Part shown: one piece after another, positions 15,964 through 25,007 of the stretch
Layout of the letters: each line of letters starts with the position of its first letter
How positions within the stretch are numbered: position 1 is the stretch's first letter
Source: Terrimonas sp937888905
Lineage (GTDB): Bacteria > Bacteroidota > Bacteroidia > Chitinophagales > Chitinophagaceae
Length of the DNA stretch: 64,000 nt
Direction: 5' to 3'
Assembly (NCBI GenBank): GCA_937888905.1
Contig: CALATA010000004.1
Span: forward strand, 496,001-560,000
Program-made: the position numbers and the translations under genes
Notes under the pieces: generated by a model
The model's database searches: none
What the model was told of the DNA's origin: nothing
The model's input: only the letters and a program-made list of their open reading frames with translations

Positions 15964-16698
15964 ATGTCATTTTTAAAAGCTGTGGCCGGTCGTGTCTGGG
16001 CCGTGTGGGGATTGCTCACTTTCGTGGTCACTTTTTTACTCGTGTTTCTGCCTTCTATGGTTTGTTACCTGATGCCTGAACCGCGCAGCACCGCTTACTT
16101 TATCCATGTTTCCCGCATCTGGATGCGTGTCTGGTTTTTCCTGGTGGCTTGTCCTGTGCGGGTGCGCGGTAAAAAGAATTTTGAAAAAGGCCGTGCTTAT
16201 ATCGTCACCTGCAATCACAATTCCCTTATTGATATCCCGCTGTCTTCTCCTTTTATTCCCGGCCCCAATAAAACGATCGCCAAGACTTCTTTTGCCAAAG
16301 TGCCGCTGTTCGGTCTTTATTACCGCAAGGGTTCGGTACTCGTCGACCGCAACAGCGAACGCAGCCGCCGCCAGAGTTTTGATGAGATGAAAAAAGTGCT
16401 GGCAATGGGCATGCACATGTGTATTTATCCCGAGGGCACCCGCAACCGCACTGATCAGCCGCTGAAGAAATTTTATGACGGTGCTTTTAAACTGGCGACA
16501 GATACCAATACCCCCATCATTCCGGCGGTCATCTTAAATACGCGCAAAGCTGTACCCGCCAACAAGCCTTTCTTTTTTTTACCCAAACGCCTGGAAATAC
16601 ATTTCCTCGAACCGGTGCCGGCCAATGGATTATCTACAGCTGAATTACGCGAGAAAGTGCGCGGGATCATGAGTGAATATTTCACCGCTCATCAGTAA
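15964..16698 (+). CDS. plsC: 1-acyl-sn-glycerol-3-phosphate acyltransferase
   Basis: 244 residues with an N-terminal membrane helix (WAVWGLLTFVVTFLLVFLP) and the acyltransferase motifs: NHNSLID (H85-x4-D90, the charge-relay HX4D box) and YPEGTRNR (phosphate-binding block III). It transfers a second acyl chain to lysophosphatidic acid to form phosphatidic acid at the inner membrane. A lysolipid or ornithine-lipid acyltransferase role is possible in this family. The 3' end overlaps that of the convergent lptD gene by 7 bases. Confidence 0.88.
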   Translation: MSFLKAVAGRVWAVWGLLTFVVTFLLVFLPSMVCYLMPEPRSTAYFIHVSRIWMRVWFFLVACPVRVRGKKNFEKGRAYIVTCNHNSLIDIPLSSPFIPGPNKTIAKTSFAKVPLFGLYYRKGSVLVDRNSERSRRQSFDEMKKVLAMGMHMCIYPEGTRNRTDQPLKKFYDGAFKLATDTNTPIIPAVILNTRKAVPANKPFFFLPKRLEIHFLEPVPANGLSTAELREKVRGIMSEYFTAHQ

Positions 16699-19484
16699 GT
16701 AACGAAAGTACGTGTGCGGTTGATGCGCAGATCCTGCAGCATGCCTGACTTCGGACTGATGGTGAAGTTGAAGTAACGGTAAGGTGGTGTTGGCGTTACG
16801 TTGATGGACAATTGCCAGCAGTGCATATCCCTCGAGATCGACATGGAGAAGGTCTGAATATCCTTTGTGCGAAAGTCATAGAATGTATTCGCACTGATGT
16901 TCCATTTCGGTGTAAGGTTGAAACTGCCGCTGATACTCGCATTCGAGTTTAATCTACCTTCAAACGCGGCCAGCGTGGTGTTGAACACCTGGTTGTAGAC
17001 AAGTGAATAAGATATGTTCACCGACCAGGGGATGTTGAAGTCAACAAATTCGCCTGGATTCTGACGCATGTAGTCAAGCAACCGCTGCTGATCGGCCTGG
17101 AGCGTAGGATCGGCAAATTGTTGCGCCAGTTTATCTTTTTTCAGTTTTTCTTTGTCCGGGTCTTTTGGTTTGCTCTGGAAACTGGTGGACATCGACACAC
17201 TTACCGTCGACAGACGCCCCACTTTAAATCCACCTCCCTCCCAGGCAAATTTATCAATGGGCTGGCCGATGGCATTGGTTTGATAAGGATCGAGTATACC
17301 GGATGCACTGATGTTGATCTTGTCAAACAGATTGGTACGGAATGCCAGTTGGAAAGGCGACAGCCTCATGGAATCAGCAAAAAAGTTATAGGAGGCGCCG
17401 AGACTCAGACCATCGATCAGCCGCACTTTCCGGGTGCCGTTGCTGGTAGTGTCTTTTTTGTCCCGCACTTTCATTTCTACGTTGTTATCGATCAGGAAAC
17501 TGAATCCACCTACTTTTCCACTGCCGTAACCCGCATAAGGTTGCGCAGTTTGCAGTTCACCAAACATCGCCGTGTATCCCGGTGCAATTGTATCACGGTA
17601 ATAATAACGTGAAGAAAGATCGGGCCGGTAGTTAAGACTGAACGATGGCCTTATCACGTGCCTGATCGCCATCACTTTTCTGTTCTTGAACTCATAGGTA
17701 CCGAATACCGCCGTGTTGAACGAAAGTGCAAAGCTGGTTTGCTGATCGATGAAGAATCCGCGTGTGGTGGTCGTATCCAGTTTCTGGTTGGCCGTATTCC
17801 AGCGATAACGTGTTTTCTGATTAGCCCATACCTGCGAATAAGATACGCTGGGTGCGATGACCAATGCGCCGTTGAACACCGCCGGTAAGGATAAAGTAAC
17901 CGGAATGTTGTGTTGCGCGCCCCATTGCAAGGTATCGAGCAGGTAAGAGAAAATAGACTTACCGTATACGGATTTATAATTAAGTGAATCGTAGAAAGAG
18001 AAGGAGTTGCGGAAGTTGCCCTGGTAACCGATGCCCAACTGCTCATACCATTTGCGCGAGCCCACCATTTCTTTTTTCTGGAAAGGATAAAGCGTGCTCA
18101 CCGTAAAACCCGCGTCCGGCAAACTGATCGTTACCTGGCGGTTGAGGTTGTTCTGGCTATGGTTGGCCGATAAGGTCAGGTTATAAGGTTTGCCCACCCA
18201 TGTTTTGGAGTACATGATGGACGATCCCATGATGTTGTTGAAGTTGGTACGCGCATCATTGGTCACGTTGCGGTTGTAGTTGGTGGAACTTGCGTTCACG
18301 CTTGCCGAGAAAGTGGTGCCGGGCCGCGCGCGCGAATCGGAACTATGCGCCCAGGCAATGCTGTAGCTGCTTGCTTTGTAATAATCCGGGTCGCCTTTGA
18401 AGTTACGTTTGGTAGACAGCAGGCCGATGTTAGCCGATCCATTGTACTTATAGCGTTTGCGGTAAGTGGGGTTGATATTGCCCGACCATCCGCCATAAGA
18501 ATAGATGTTGCCGTATACTTTTACGTCCCAGTACTGGTTGATCACTTTATAATAACCCAGCCCTTCGAGACCGAGACCTGCTACATCGTTGGTGGCAAAC
18601 TGCGGAGCAAGAATACCGGAATGGCGTCCCTGGCTCAGCGGGAAGAAACCGAAAGGCAGGTAAATGGGAACGGGTACGTCTTCAAATTCCGGGTGTATGG
18701 CGCCGGTGACCGCCAGTTTTTTATTGACCACTTTCATCCGGCTCGCGCGGAAGCCGAAGTGCGGATGATCGGAAAGATTACAGGTGGTGATAAAACCGCC
18801 GCGGCCGAAGGTAGTGTTGGCGTCTACTTTTTTGGCTACCTCGAAATGGATGAATGCGCCACTGTTTTCGGTGATCGTATTTTTCGTAAGACCACGTTGC
18901 GTTTTGAAGTTGTAACGGATGGTGTCGCTCGTGAACGTGTTTTCAACGCCTTGCGAAAATTCAGCCGTTTCCACTACATCGCCGGTACTGTCTTTCCGGT
19001 TAACGGCGGTGAGCACCTGTGTGGCCTGATCGATTTCAACCTGCGGTGCTTTAAGGCTGATGTCCTTGTATTCGGTTTTCGTTTTGCCGTATAAAAAGAT
19101 CTTTTTCGAGGTCACCATTACTACGGCGGAATCCTCTGCATAATAGTTAACAGGTCCGTCGAGCGAGTCTTTTGAAAGTTTTAATGAAAAGGTATCAACC
19201 TTTTGTGCAGGTAGAGAGTCTTCTCCTAAATCGAGGGAATCAAGGCCGGGTATAGTATCGGCTCTGAGCGGACGTATGGTATCTGATCCGGTGAAACGCA
19301 GTCTGGACGTGCTGTCTGCGGCATTACGCGGCTTGATGGTGTCGGCCGCTGTTGTTAAAGGTGTGTAAAAATTACCTTGTGTGGTATGGAAAGCTACACT
19401 GTTCCGCGTTACTGTGCAGATGATTAATGCAGTCAGTATGGCAGAAAAAAAATATTTTAGTTTAAATTTGTCTCGCAGCCCCAT
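16692..19484 (-). CDS. lptD: LPS-assembly outer-membrane protein LptD-like
   Basis: 930 residues. A signal/anchor segment at about 10-30 is followed by a Thr/Asp-rich linker, an OstA/LptA-like beta-jellyroll (about 115-280: YAEDSAVVMV, FLYGKTKTEYKD, FSQGVENTF) and a large C-terminal beta-barrel with alternating aromatic strands ending in RTRTFVTY. The block YLPFGFFPLSQGRHSGIL is typical of Bacteroidota LptD homologues. It would insert LPS into the outer leaflet. The OstA-like gene at 21791 and the MCE gene at 20776 lie nearby. A strong promoter match sits just upstream. Confidence 0.85.
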   Translation of the reverse strand: MGLRDKFKLKYFFSAILTALIICTVTRNSVAFHTTQGNFYTPLTTAADTIKPRNAADSTSRLRFTGSDTIRPLRADTIPGLDSLDLGEDSLPAQKVDTFSLKLSKDSLDGPVNYYAEDSAVVMVTSKKIFLYGKTKTEYKDISLKAPQVEIDQATQVLTAVNRKDSTGDVVETAEFSQGVENTFTSDTIRYNFKTQRGLTKNTITENSGAFIHFEVAKKVDANTTFGRGGFITTCNLSDHPHFGFRASRMKVVNKKLAVTGAIHPEFEDVPVPIYLPFGFFPLSQGRHSGILAPQFATNDVAGLGLEGLGYYKVINQYWDVKVYGNIYSYGGWSGNINPTYRKRYKYNGSANIGLLSTKRNFKGDPDYYKASSYSIAWAHSSDSRARPGTTFSASVNASSTNYNRNVTNDARTNFNNIMGSSIMYSKTWVGKPYNLTLSANHSQNNLNRQVTISLPDAGFTVSTLYPFQKKEMVGSRKWYEQLGIGYQGNFRNSFSFYDSLNYKSVYGKSIFSYLLDTLQWGAQHNIPVTLSLPAVFNGALVIAPSVSYSQVWANQKTRYRWNTANQKLDTTTTRGFFIDQQTSFALSFNTAVFGTYEFKNRKVMAIRHVIRPSFSLNYRPDLSSRYYYRDTIAPGYTAMFGELQTAQPYAGYGSGKVGGFSFLIDNNVEMKVRDKKDTTSNGTRKVRLIDGLSLGASYNFFADSMRLSPFQLAFRTNLFDKINISASGILDPYQTNAIGQPIDKFAWEGGGFKVGRLSTVSVSMSTSFQSKPKDPDKEKLKKDKLAQQFADPTLQADQQRLLDYMRQNPGEFVDFNIPWSVNISYSLVYNQVFNTTLAAFEGRLNSNASISGSFNLTPKWNISANTFYDFRTKDIQTFSMSISRDMHCWQLSINVTPTPPYRYFNFTISPKSGMLQDLRINRTRTFVTY

Positions 19485-19498
19485 ATATTTCCAGGCAG

Positions 19499-19526
19499 CA
19501 AATGTAAATCATTCGGACTTAAACAA
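19499..19526 (-). promoter_or_regulatory. lptD promoter (-7 and -33)
   Basis: On the minus strand TACATTTG (19506-19499) matches TAnnTTTG, and TTG at 19526-19524 lies 17 bases upstream, the spacing known for Bacteroidota sigma-ABfr promoters. The start codon follows 14 bases after the -7 element, giving a very short leader. Confidence 0.65.
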
Positions 19527-19633
19527 ATTGTGAAGATTGCAATAACCCATTAATTTAACTGGCAAGGTCCTGCCGGTGTGTACAGTGATAGCAGATGAGC
19601 AAGGACCCGCCACCAAAAATTCCAGTAGTTTCC

Positions 19634-20602
19634 ATGAAAAGAGCCCTTTCATTAACCCTGTTTGCACTTGCCAGTTGTTGCTTTGTTTCGTTTATCAATC
19701 CCACGCCGGATACGGTAGCGCCCGGTAAGCCGGCGGTACGCACGTTGATCATTGACCCGGGCCATGGCGGTGATTTTGCGGGAGCCCAGGGATTGTTCTC
19801 CAATGAGAAACAAGTATCACTTGAAGTTGCACTTAAATTAGGTAAGGCATTTCAGAAAGAATTTCCTGAGATCAAAGTCGTTTACACCCGCACGAGCGAC
19901 GCCAATGCCGGCAACAAGAAAACATTGAATGAGGATCTGCGTTACCGCGCCGATCTGGCCAACTCTTCCGGCGGCGACCTCTTTATTTCCATTCACTGCA
20001 ATGCGGCAGGCAAACGTCCCGGCGGCTGGTATGAAAAAGTAGTAGTGGGAAAAACGGCCAAGACCCGCATGGTAGGCAAAGGCAAAAAGAGAAAGAAACA
20101 GACCTATTACGAATACCAGTACCAGAACGTATGGCGCGAGAACACGGCCAAAGGTACCGAGACCTATGTATGGGCTGTAAATAAGAACGACGCCAAGATC
20201 AATTCCGTTGCCAAAAACAACGAATACTACGGAGAAATGGATTCCGTTTCCGGACTGAAACTTCCCGACCCTTCCGACCCCGCAGAAATGGCGCGTATGC
20301 TGGTGTACGCGCAGAACTATTTCAAAAAAAGCCTGACGCTGGCCGGTTTTGTAGAAAAAGAATTTGCCGCTTCCGGCCGCACAAGCCGTGGCGTGCGACA
20401 GCGTAATGACACCGGTATCTGGGTGCTCCAGGCAACGGGTATGCCGAGCATCTTAGTAGAAATCGGCTTTATTTCTAATAAAGAAGAGGAAGAATATCTT
20501 AATAGTGAAAAAGGCCAGGACGAAATTGTGCGGAATATTATCAACGCTTTTAAATCCTATAAAGAAAAACTGGAAGCCAAAGGCCCCAAAAAGGCATTCT
20601 GA
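19634..20602 (+). CDS. N-acetylmuramoyl-L-alanine amidase (Amidase_3)
   Basis: The ATG at 19634 gives a proper signal sequence (MKRALSLTLFALASCC, possibly lipidated); the one at 19595 would bury it. The Amidase_3 zinc fold is complete: IIDPGHGG (zinc His), E after SNEKQ (zinc Glu), FISIHCNA (zinc His) and VEIGFISNKEEE (catalytic Glu). It hydrolyses the amide bond between MurNAc and the stem peptide in the periplasm. A basic insertion of about 70 residues (GKGKKRKKQTYYEYQ...) interrupts the domain, as in other Bacteroidota AmiC homologues. It is divergent from lptD and ends at a clear terminator. Confidence 0.93.
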   Translation: MKRALSLTLFALASCCFVSFINPTPDTVAPGKPAVRTLIIDPGHGGDFAGAQGLFSNEKQVSLEVALKLGKAFQKEFPEIKVVYTRTSDANAGNKKTLNEDLRYRADLANSSGGDLFISIHCNAAGKRPGGWYEKVVVGKTAKTRMVGKGKKRKKQTYYEYQYQNVWRENTAKGTETYVWAVNKNDAKINSVAKNNEYYGEMDSVSGLKLPDPSDPAEMARMLVYAQNYFKKSLTLAGFVEKEFAASGRTSRGVRQRNDTGIWVLQATGMPSILVEIGFISNKEEEEYLNSEKGQDEIVRNIINAFKSYKEKLEAKGPKKAF

Positions 20603-20625
20603 TCCGATTCTTTTGCAAATGATTG

Positions 20626-20653
20626 AAACAGCGGCTCCGGTCGCTGTTTTTTT
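20626..20653 (+). terminator. Intrinsic terminator after the amidase
   Basis: AAACAGCGGC-TCCG-GTCGCTGTTT forms a 10-base stem (one G-U pair) running into a T tract, 24 bases after the amidase stop. Confidence 0.85.
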
Positions 20654-20775
20654 ATGTAATGTCCTGCTGTTTCGGGTGGTTCAAAAGCCGGCCCCGGGCC
20701 TCTTATTAACTGGTTTTCAAAATAAATGGCTAATTTGGCACTCTGTTAGCATACGAAGTGTGTAAAGTTACCAGC

Positions 20776-21768
20776 ATGAAAATCAGCAATGAAACCAAAG
20801 TTGGCATCCTGGCGGCAGGAGCCATCGCCCTGCTTATCGTTGGATTCAATTTTCTCAAGGGAAGGGATGTTTTTAAAAAGAAGAATACCATTTATGCCAT
20901 ATTCGAGAATGTGGGATCGCTTGATAAATCGAACCCGGTGAAGATATTGGGTCTTACCGTTGGCCATATAGATGATATAGAGCCCCTGGACAAAGACGTA
21001 AATGGTATCAAGGTCACCATCGCTATGGATAAAAAGGTGAACATCCCCGATAATTCCGTAGCCTATATCGAGCCCAGTCTCCTGGGAACGCCCGTATTGG
21101 TGATCCAGAAAGGAAATTCAGCGCGGAGCATAGAAATGGGACAAGAGCTCAAGTCCGTTTCCCGCCAGGGAGGCATGCTTAGTTCCGTTGCACCACAACT
21201 GGAACCCGTTTTTGGTAAAATAAGCAACACCATTGATACGCTGAATTTGATCCTTGGTAACGTAAATACCATATTCGACGAGTCGGTCAAAGGTCATATC
21301 CGTTCTACCCTGGCCCAGCTCGATGCCAGTGCCGCCGCTCTCAGCAACATGCTGCAGACTGCCAACGGAAACCTTACCGCTACCCTGGGCAATGCCAATT
21401 CCATTACGGCCAATATTGCCAAAAGCAACGACAGCATCACCGCGATTATCAGTAATGCCAAACGTTTTACCGGCAGCCTGGCTAGTGTCAACATCGGCCC
21501 GATCGCCGACTCTATGCAGGTAGCCGTCAACCAGCTCAAAGGAATCGTAAACAGTATGTCCAGCACCAAAGGATCGCTGGGCGCGCTGATCCACGACCGC
21601 GAGTTATATGATAAGATCAACAACACTGTACTGAGTGCGGAGATATTGCTCGACGACCTGCGGGCTCACCCCAAACGCTACGTTAATATTTCCGTGTTCG
21701 GAAGAAAAGATAAAGGTGGGGCGCTAACTTCGCCACTTAAAAAGGATACGGTTCGCGTAGACTACTAA
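20776..21768 (+). CDS. MCE-domain (MlaD-like) lipid transport protein
   Basis: 330 residues from the ATG at 20776; the 20758 start adds six unlikely residues. One N-terminal membrane anchor (VGILAAGAIALLIVGFNFLKG) is followed by an MCE/MlaD domain (YAIFENVGSLDKSNPVKILG, VGHIDDI, AYIEPSLLGTPVLVI) and a long helical, Asn/Ser/Ala-rich tail predicted to oligomerize. MCE proteins form periplasmic rings that move phospholipids between membranes with an ABC permease/ATPase, here not adjacent. It starts an operon with the OstA-like gene 22 bases downstream, linking lipid trafficking and LPS transport. Confidence 0.88.
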   Translation: MKISNETKVGILAAGAIALLIVGFNFLKGRDVFKKKNTIYAIFENVGSLDKSNPVKILGLTVGHIDDIEPLDKDVNGIKVTIAMDKKVNIPDNSVAYIEPSLLGTPVLVIQKGNSARSIEMGQELKSVSRQGGMLSSVAPQLEPVFGKISNTIDTLNLILGNVNTIFDESVKGHIRSTLAQLDASAAALSNMLQTANGNLTATLGNANSITANIAKSNDSITAIISNAKRFTGSLASVNIGPIADSMQVAVNQLKGIVNSMSSTKGSLGALIHDRELYDKINNTVLSAEILLDDLRAHPKRYVNISVFGRKDKGGALTSPLKKDTVRVDY

Positions 21769-21790
21769 GTCAGCGAACTCCGATTTTAAT

Positions 21791-23419
21791 ATGAAGCCGC
21801 CTGCGACCCGATCAATCTTCAAGTATTTCCTCACGTCTGCCATGCTGCTATTGCTGGCAAACATCATTCATGCACAGGAGCCTGTACCGGTACCTTCCGA
21901 TACTGTCAACTCCATTAAAATCGTTAGCAATACACGCAACCTCACTATGAAGCGTGTGGACGACAGCACCAATCTTACTATTGTTGCCGGCAATGTAAAA
22001 GCTCTCCAGGGTAATACTATTTTTTATTGCGACAGTGCGGTAGACAACAGCCGCACCCGCATCTTCGAAGCCTGGGGCAATGTAAGAATCGTAGATGGCG
22101 ACACGGCCACCATCAGTGCCCGTCACCTGATTTATCACCGCGATAAAAAAGTGGCCTACTTCGATGGCAATGTAAAACTTACTGACGGCAAAGGCTCGTT
22201 GACCACACCCGACCTGGAATACGACATGTACACCAATATCGGTATTTATAAAAATGGCGGACGCGTTGTCAACCAGAAAACAGTACTCACAAGCCAGGAA
22301 GGTTACTACTATGCAGATCTGAAAGACGTCTATTTCAAAAAAGATGTATTCCTGAAAGATCCGGCTTATACCATTACCACCGATTCACTTTTATACAATA
22401 CACAAAGCGGTGATGCCCGCATCATCGCACAGACCTATATTGTAGACAGCAGCGGACGTAAGATCCGTACCAAGGAAGGATTTTATAACCAACGAACCGG
22501 TCAGGCTCAGTTTGGCAGACGCTCCGAAATCATCGATGGCAAAACGCGCATAACCGGCGATGTGATCGAACTCACGGATAGTATTTACCGCGTTACCGGC
22601 AATGCCATTATCAGCGATACCGCGCAGGGTACTACTATTCTCGGAGGACTCGTGTTCCAGGACAAACGCACCGAAGCCGTACTGGCTACGCGCAAGCCCG
22701 TGATGATCGTGAAGCAGGACAAAGACTCTATTTATATAGCAGCCGATACTTTATTTACGGCAAAGCTCACCGCACTTTATGGTGCACGTGATTCATTAAC
22801 CATGGATACCTTGAAAGGCACGAAAGTGGCAAAGCTGAATGACAAGGACAGCACCAACCGTTACTTCGAAGCATTTCACAACGTGCGCATCTTCAATGAT
22901 TCGATCCAGGCTACCTGCGACAGCATGTTCTATTCCTTCCAGGATTCTACCTTCCGTCTTTACCAGGATCCCGTGGTTTGGGCCAATAACAGCCAGATCA
23001 CCGGCGATACCATTTATCTCCATACCAAAAACAGGAAGGCCGACCGGGTGGAAGCATTTGAGCGCAGTTTTATGGTCAACAAAATGGATCATGAAGCTTA
23101 CAACCAGATCAAATCAACGCGCATGGACGGTTATTTTGTCAATGGAAATATCGACTCCGTCCGCGCGAAAGGCTATGCCGAATGTATTTACTATATAAGA
23201 GATGATGCCGACAGTTCCTATACGGGCATCAATCAATCGAAATGTGATATCATTGATATTTATTTTCAGGAACAAGCCTTGCATAAAATTGCTTTCCGCA
23301 GTCAGGTGACCGGTACGATCTGGCCTATCCGTCAGAAAAGCCCGGCTGAAATGCGTCTCCCGAATTTCCGCTGGCTGGAAGAGCGCCGTCCCAAAACGAA
23401 ATACGAATTATTCGAGTGA
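21791..23419 (+). CDS. OstA/LptA-like periplasmic protein
   Basis: 542 residues with a signal sequence (FLTSAMLLLLANIIHA, then QEP). The body is made of repeated beta-jellyroll units with recurring phrases such as 'NVKALQGNTIFYCDSA', 'NVRIVDGDTATISA' and 'NVKLTDGKGSLTTPDLEYD'. This is the pattern of the Bacteroidota OstA-like family, several times longer than LptA of Proteobacteria. By homology it would form the periplasmic bridge that carries LPS to LptD. Cotranscribed with the MCE gene. Confidence 0.85.
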   Translation: MKPPATRSIFKYFLTSAMLLLLANIIHAQEPVPVPSDTVNSIKIVSNTRNLTMKRVDDSTNLTIVAGNVKALQGNTIFYCDSAVDNSRTRIFEAWGNVRIVDGDTATISARHLIYHRDKKVAYFDGNVKLTDGKGSLTTPDLEYDMYTNIGIYKNGGRVVNQKTVLTSQEGYYYADLKDVYFKKDVFLKDPAYTITTDSLLYNTQSGDARIIAQTYIVDSSGRKIRTKEGFYNQRTGQAQFGRRSEIIDGKTRITGDVIELTDSIYRVTGNAIISDTAQGTTILGGLVFQDKRTEAVLATRKPVMIVKQDKDSIYIAADTLFTAKLTALYGARDSLTMDTLKGTKVAKLNDKDSTNRYFEAFHNVRIFNDSIQATCDSMFYSFQDSTFRLYQDPVVWANNSQITGDTIYLHTKNRKADRVEAFERSFMVNKMDHEAYNQIKSTRMDGYFVNGNIDSVRAKGYAECIYYIRDDADSSYTGINQSKCDIIDIYFQEQALHKIAFRSQVTGTIWPIRQKSPAEMRLPNFRWLEERRPKTKYELFE

Positions 23420-23424
23420 GCCGC

Positions 23425-24651
23425 CTAAGGATCGATTGTCCAGGTAAATGGTGAATGTAACAGCGGTTTATTTTTCCAATCCAGCGGCTGCAACATCGCC
23501 GTGATGGTATCGGTGCCGAGTACTCCACTGATAAATAACGGACCATTTGCCTCCGGTTGGCTGTAAGCAAATACCTTCTCCTCTCCCGTTTCCGGATCCT
23601 GCAACCACCATTCATGTGTGACGGTATCGCAACGGAAACCATAGTCCTGCATTTGATCATCCATCAATTGTGTAACAAAATAGTTTTGGCGATGAATAAA
23701 CACACGGCGCCAGCGAAACTGGTCGGTGGTTAATGGCAACAACGTATCCTGGTTGACGATAAAAACGGGCACATCGTAAGCTCCGTGAAAAGCCGGTCGT
23801 GGTGCGGCATCATCGTTATAAACACCGCTTTTGAGATAAGGAAAAAGTGTAAACAGGATGATGGCTCCAAACAGCACTAAGCGCAATAACATTCTTCGTT
23901 TGTTGATCAAAGTCCTGCTACCGAATAATGCATGCCACCATCTTCTTCTTTCCGCATAACACAACCACGCCGCCAACAGCAACAATAGGAAGGAATAAAC
24001 TTTCACCGAAATACTAAAAGAAAAATTTACGGCCACCACATTGGCCATGATTGTTAATGCAAGCAACGCACCGCCGGGTCTTGTACTTCTGAAACACAAC
24101 AATACCGCGGCCAGCACTTCAGCAATCCCTAAAAAAATACTATAGCTGTGCGAGATGCCCATCGTGCTCCAGTAGAGCAAATCAGGATAGGTATCTGCGA
24201 GTGGCGTATATAAGGTGTTGGGTTCAGGCTGATAGAATTGCCATTTGAATACTTTATTCCAGCCATACATGAATAAATGCATGGCGAGATAAAAAGCCGC
24301 CAGGTTGATCAGCCAGCAACGCGCTTTATCATAGTTGCGGGGCTTCCTGTCAACCAACGACCAGCTCAACGTAGCAATGACTGCGAGCAAAAAGCAATGC
24401 AATAAATGAATATAAAGTCCGGGCGTATCGGAGGCTAGTTTAAAAGTAGCGGTGGCCGGTAATCCCAGTATATAAAAACCGGTGTAACCATTCCATTTAG
24501 CGAACAACGGAGCGAGCCAGTTAGCCGGATGAGGCAGCGAGTCCTGCGGCCAGGGCAACGTAAGAATCAATAACAGGAATAATAAGGCCCCGAAGCGAAA
24601 AAATACCGTCCGGACGGGAGGCCATGCAACTGATGGGCGGGTATCTTGCAT
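23425..24651 (-). CDS. DoxX-like polytopic membrane protein
   Basis: 408 residues from the ATG at 24651 (MQDTRPSVAW); the longer frame from 24801 would precede a plausible start without membrane character. Four to six hydrophobic helices occupy residues about 15-290, among them FRFGALLFLLLILTL, LLHCFLLAVIATLSWSL, LINLAAFYLAMHLFMYGW and VYSFLLLLLAAWLCY. They carry the YGWNKVFKWQFYQP motif of Bacteroidota DoxX-like proteins. A soluble C-terminal domain of about 100 residues follows. The function is unknown. It is divergent from the small secreted protein at 24694. Confidence 0.75.
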   Translation of the reverse strand: MQDTRPSVAWPPVRTVFFRFGALLFLLLILTLPWPQDSLPHPANWLAPLFAKWNGYTGFYILGLPATATFKLASDTPGLYIHLLHCFLLAVIATLSWSLVDRKPRNYDKARCWLINLAAFYLAMHLFMYGWNKVFKWQFYQPEPNTLYTPLADTYPDLLYWSTMGISHSYSIFLGIAEVLAAVLLCFRSTRPGGALLALTIMANVVAVNFSFSISVKVYSFLLLLLAAWLCYAERRRWWHALFGSRTLINKRRMLLRLVLFGAIILFTLFPYLKSGVYNDDAAPRPAFHGAYDVPVFIVNQDTLLPLTTDQFRWRRVFIHRQNYFVTQLMDDQMQDYGFRCDTVTHEWWLQDPETGEEKVFAYSQPEANGPLFISGVLGTDTITAMLQPLDWKNKPLLHSPFTWTIDP

Positions 24652-24693
24652 CCTTAAAAGTATCTGATAAATTTCAGGATACAAATTACGATT

Positions 24694-25005
24694 ATGATCC
24701 GCAATCTTCTGCTTCTGACAATTGCCTCGCTGGCCGTTACGGCTGCTTCGGCACAAACGAAAAAAGTAGCACACCGCAGTCACAGCGGTGCTGCCGCGCA
24801 TTTTAAACCTGCCTCTGCCGGTTCGGGATTCGGTTTACCGGATAAGGAAACCATGAAACAATGGGAAGAGGATCGCAAGCGCAGGCAGCAGGCAGACAGC
24901 CTCGCCGCAAAAAAGCGTGCCGACAGTCTTGCTAACCAGGCACCGCCCAAGCCGAAGCCCAAAGCAAAACCAGCGCGCCGTTCTGCTGCAACGAAAGTGA
25001 AATAA
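24694..25005 (+). CDS. Small secreted basic protein
   Basis: 103 residues: a signal peptide (MIRNLLLLTIASLAVTAASA) followed by a hydrophilic chain that becomes Lys/Arg/Ala/Pro-rich, with repeats of the type 'DSLAAKKRADSLANQ' and a tail PKPKPKAKPARR. There is no recognizable fold; probably disordered and periplasmic. It has a plausible start 42 bases from the divergent DoxX-like gene and ends 2 bases before the convergent nhaA. Confidence 0.6.
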   Translation: MIRNLLLLTIASLAVTAASAQTKKVAHRSHSGAAAHFKPASAGSGFGLPDKETMKQWEEDRKRRQQADSLAAKKRADSLANQAPPKPKPKAKPARRSAATKVK

Positions 25006-25007
25006 TC

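Noticed and set aside
18345..19094. A 249-codon frame antisense to lptD
   Set aside because: No motif, no promoter and full overlap with a well-supported gene; also true of other long antisense frames such as 12676-13215 and 14866-15156.
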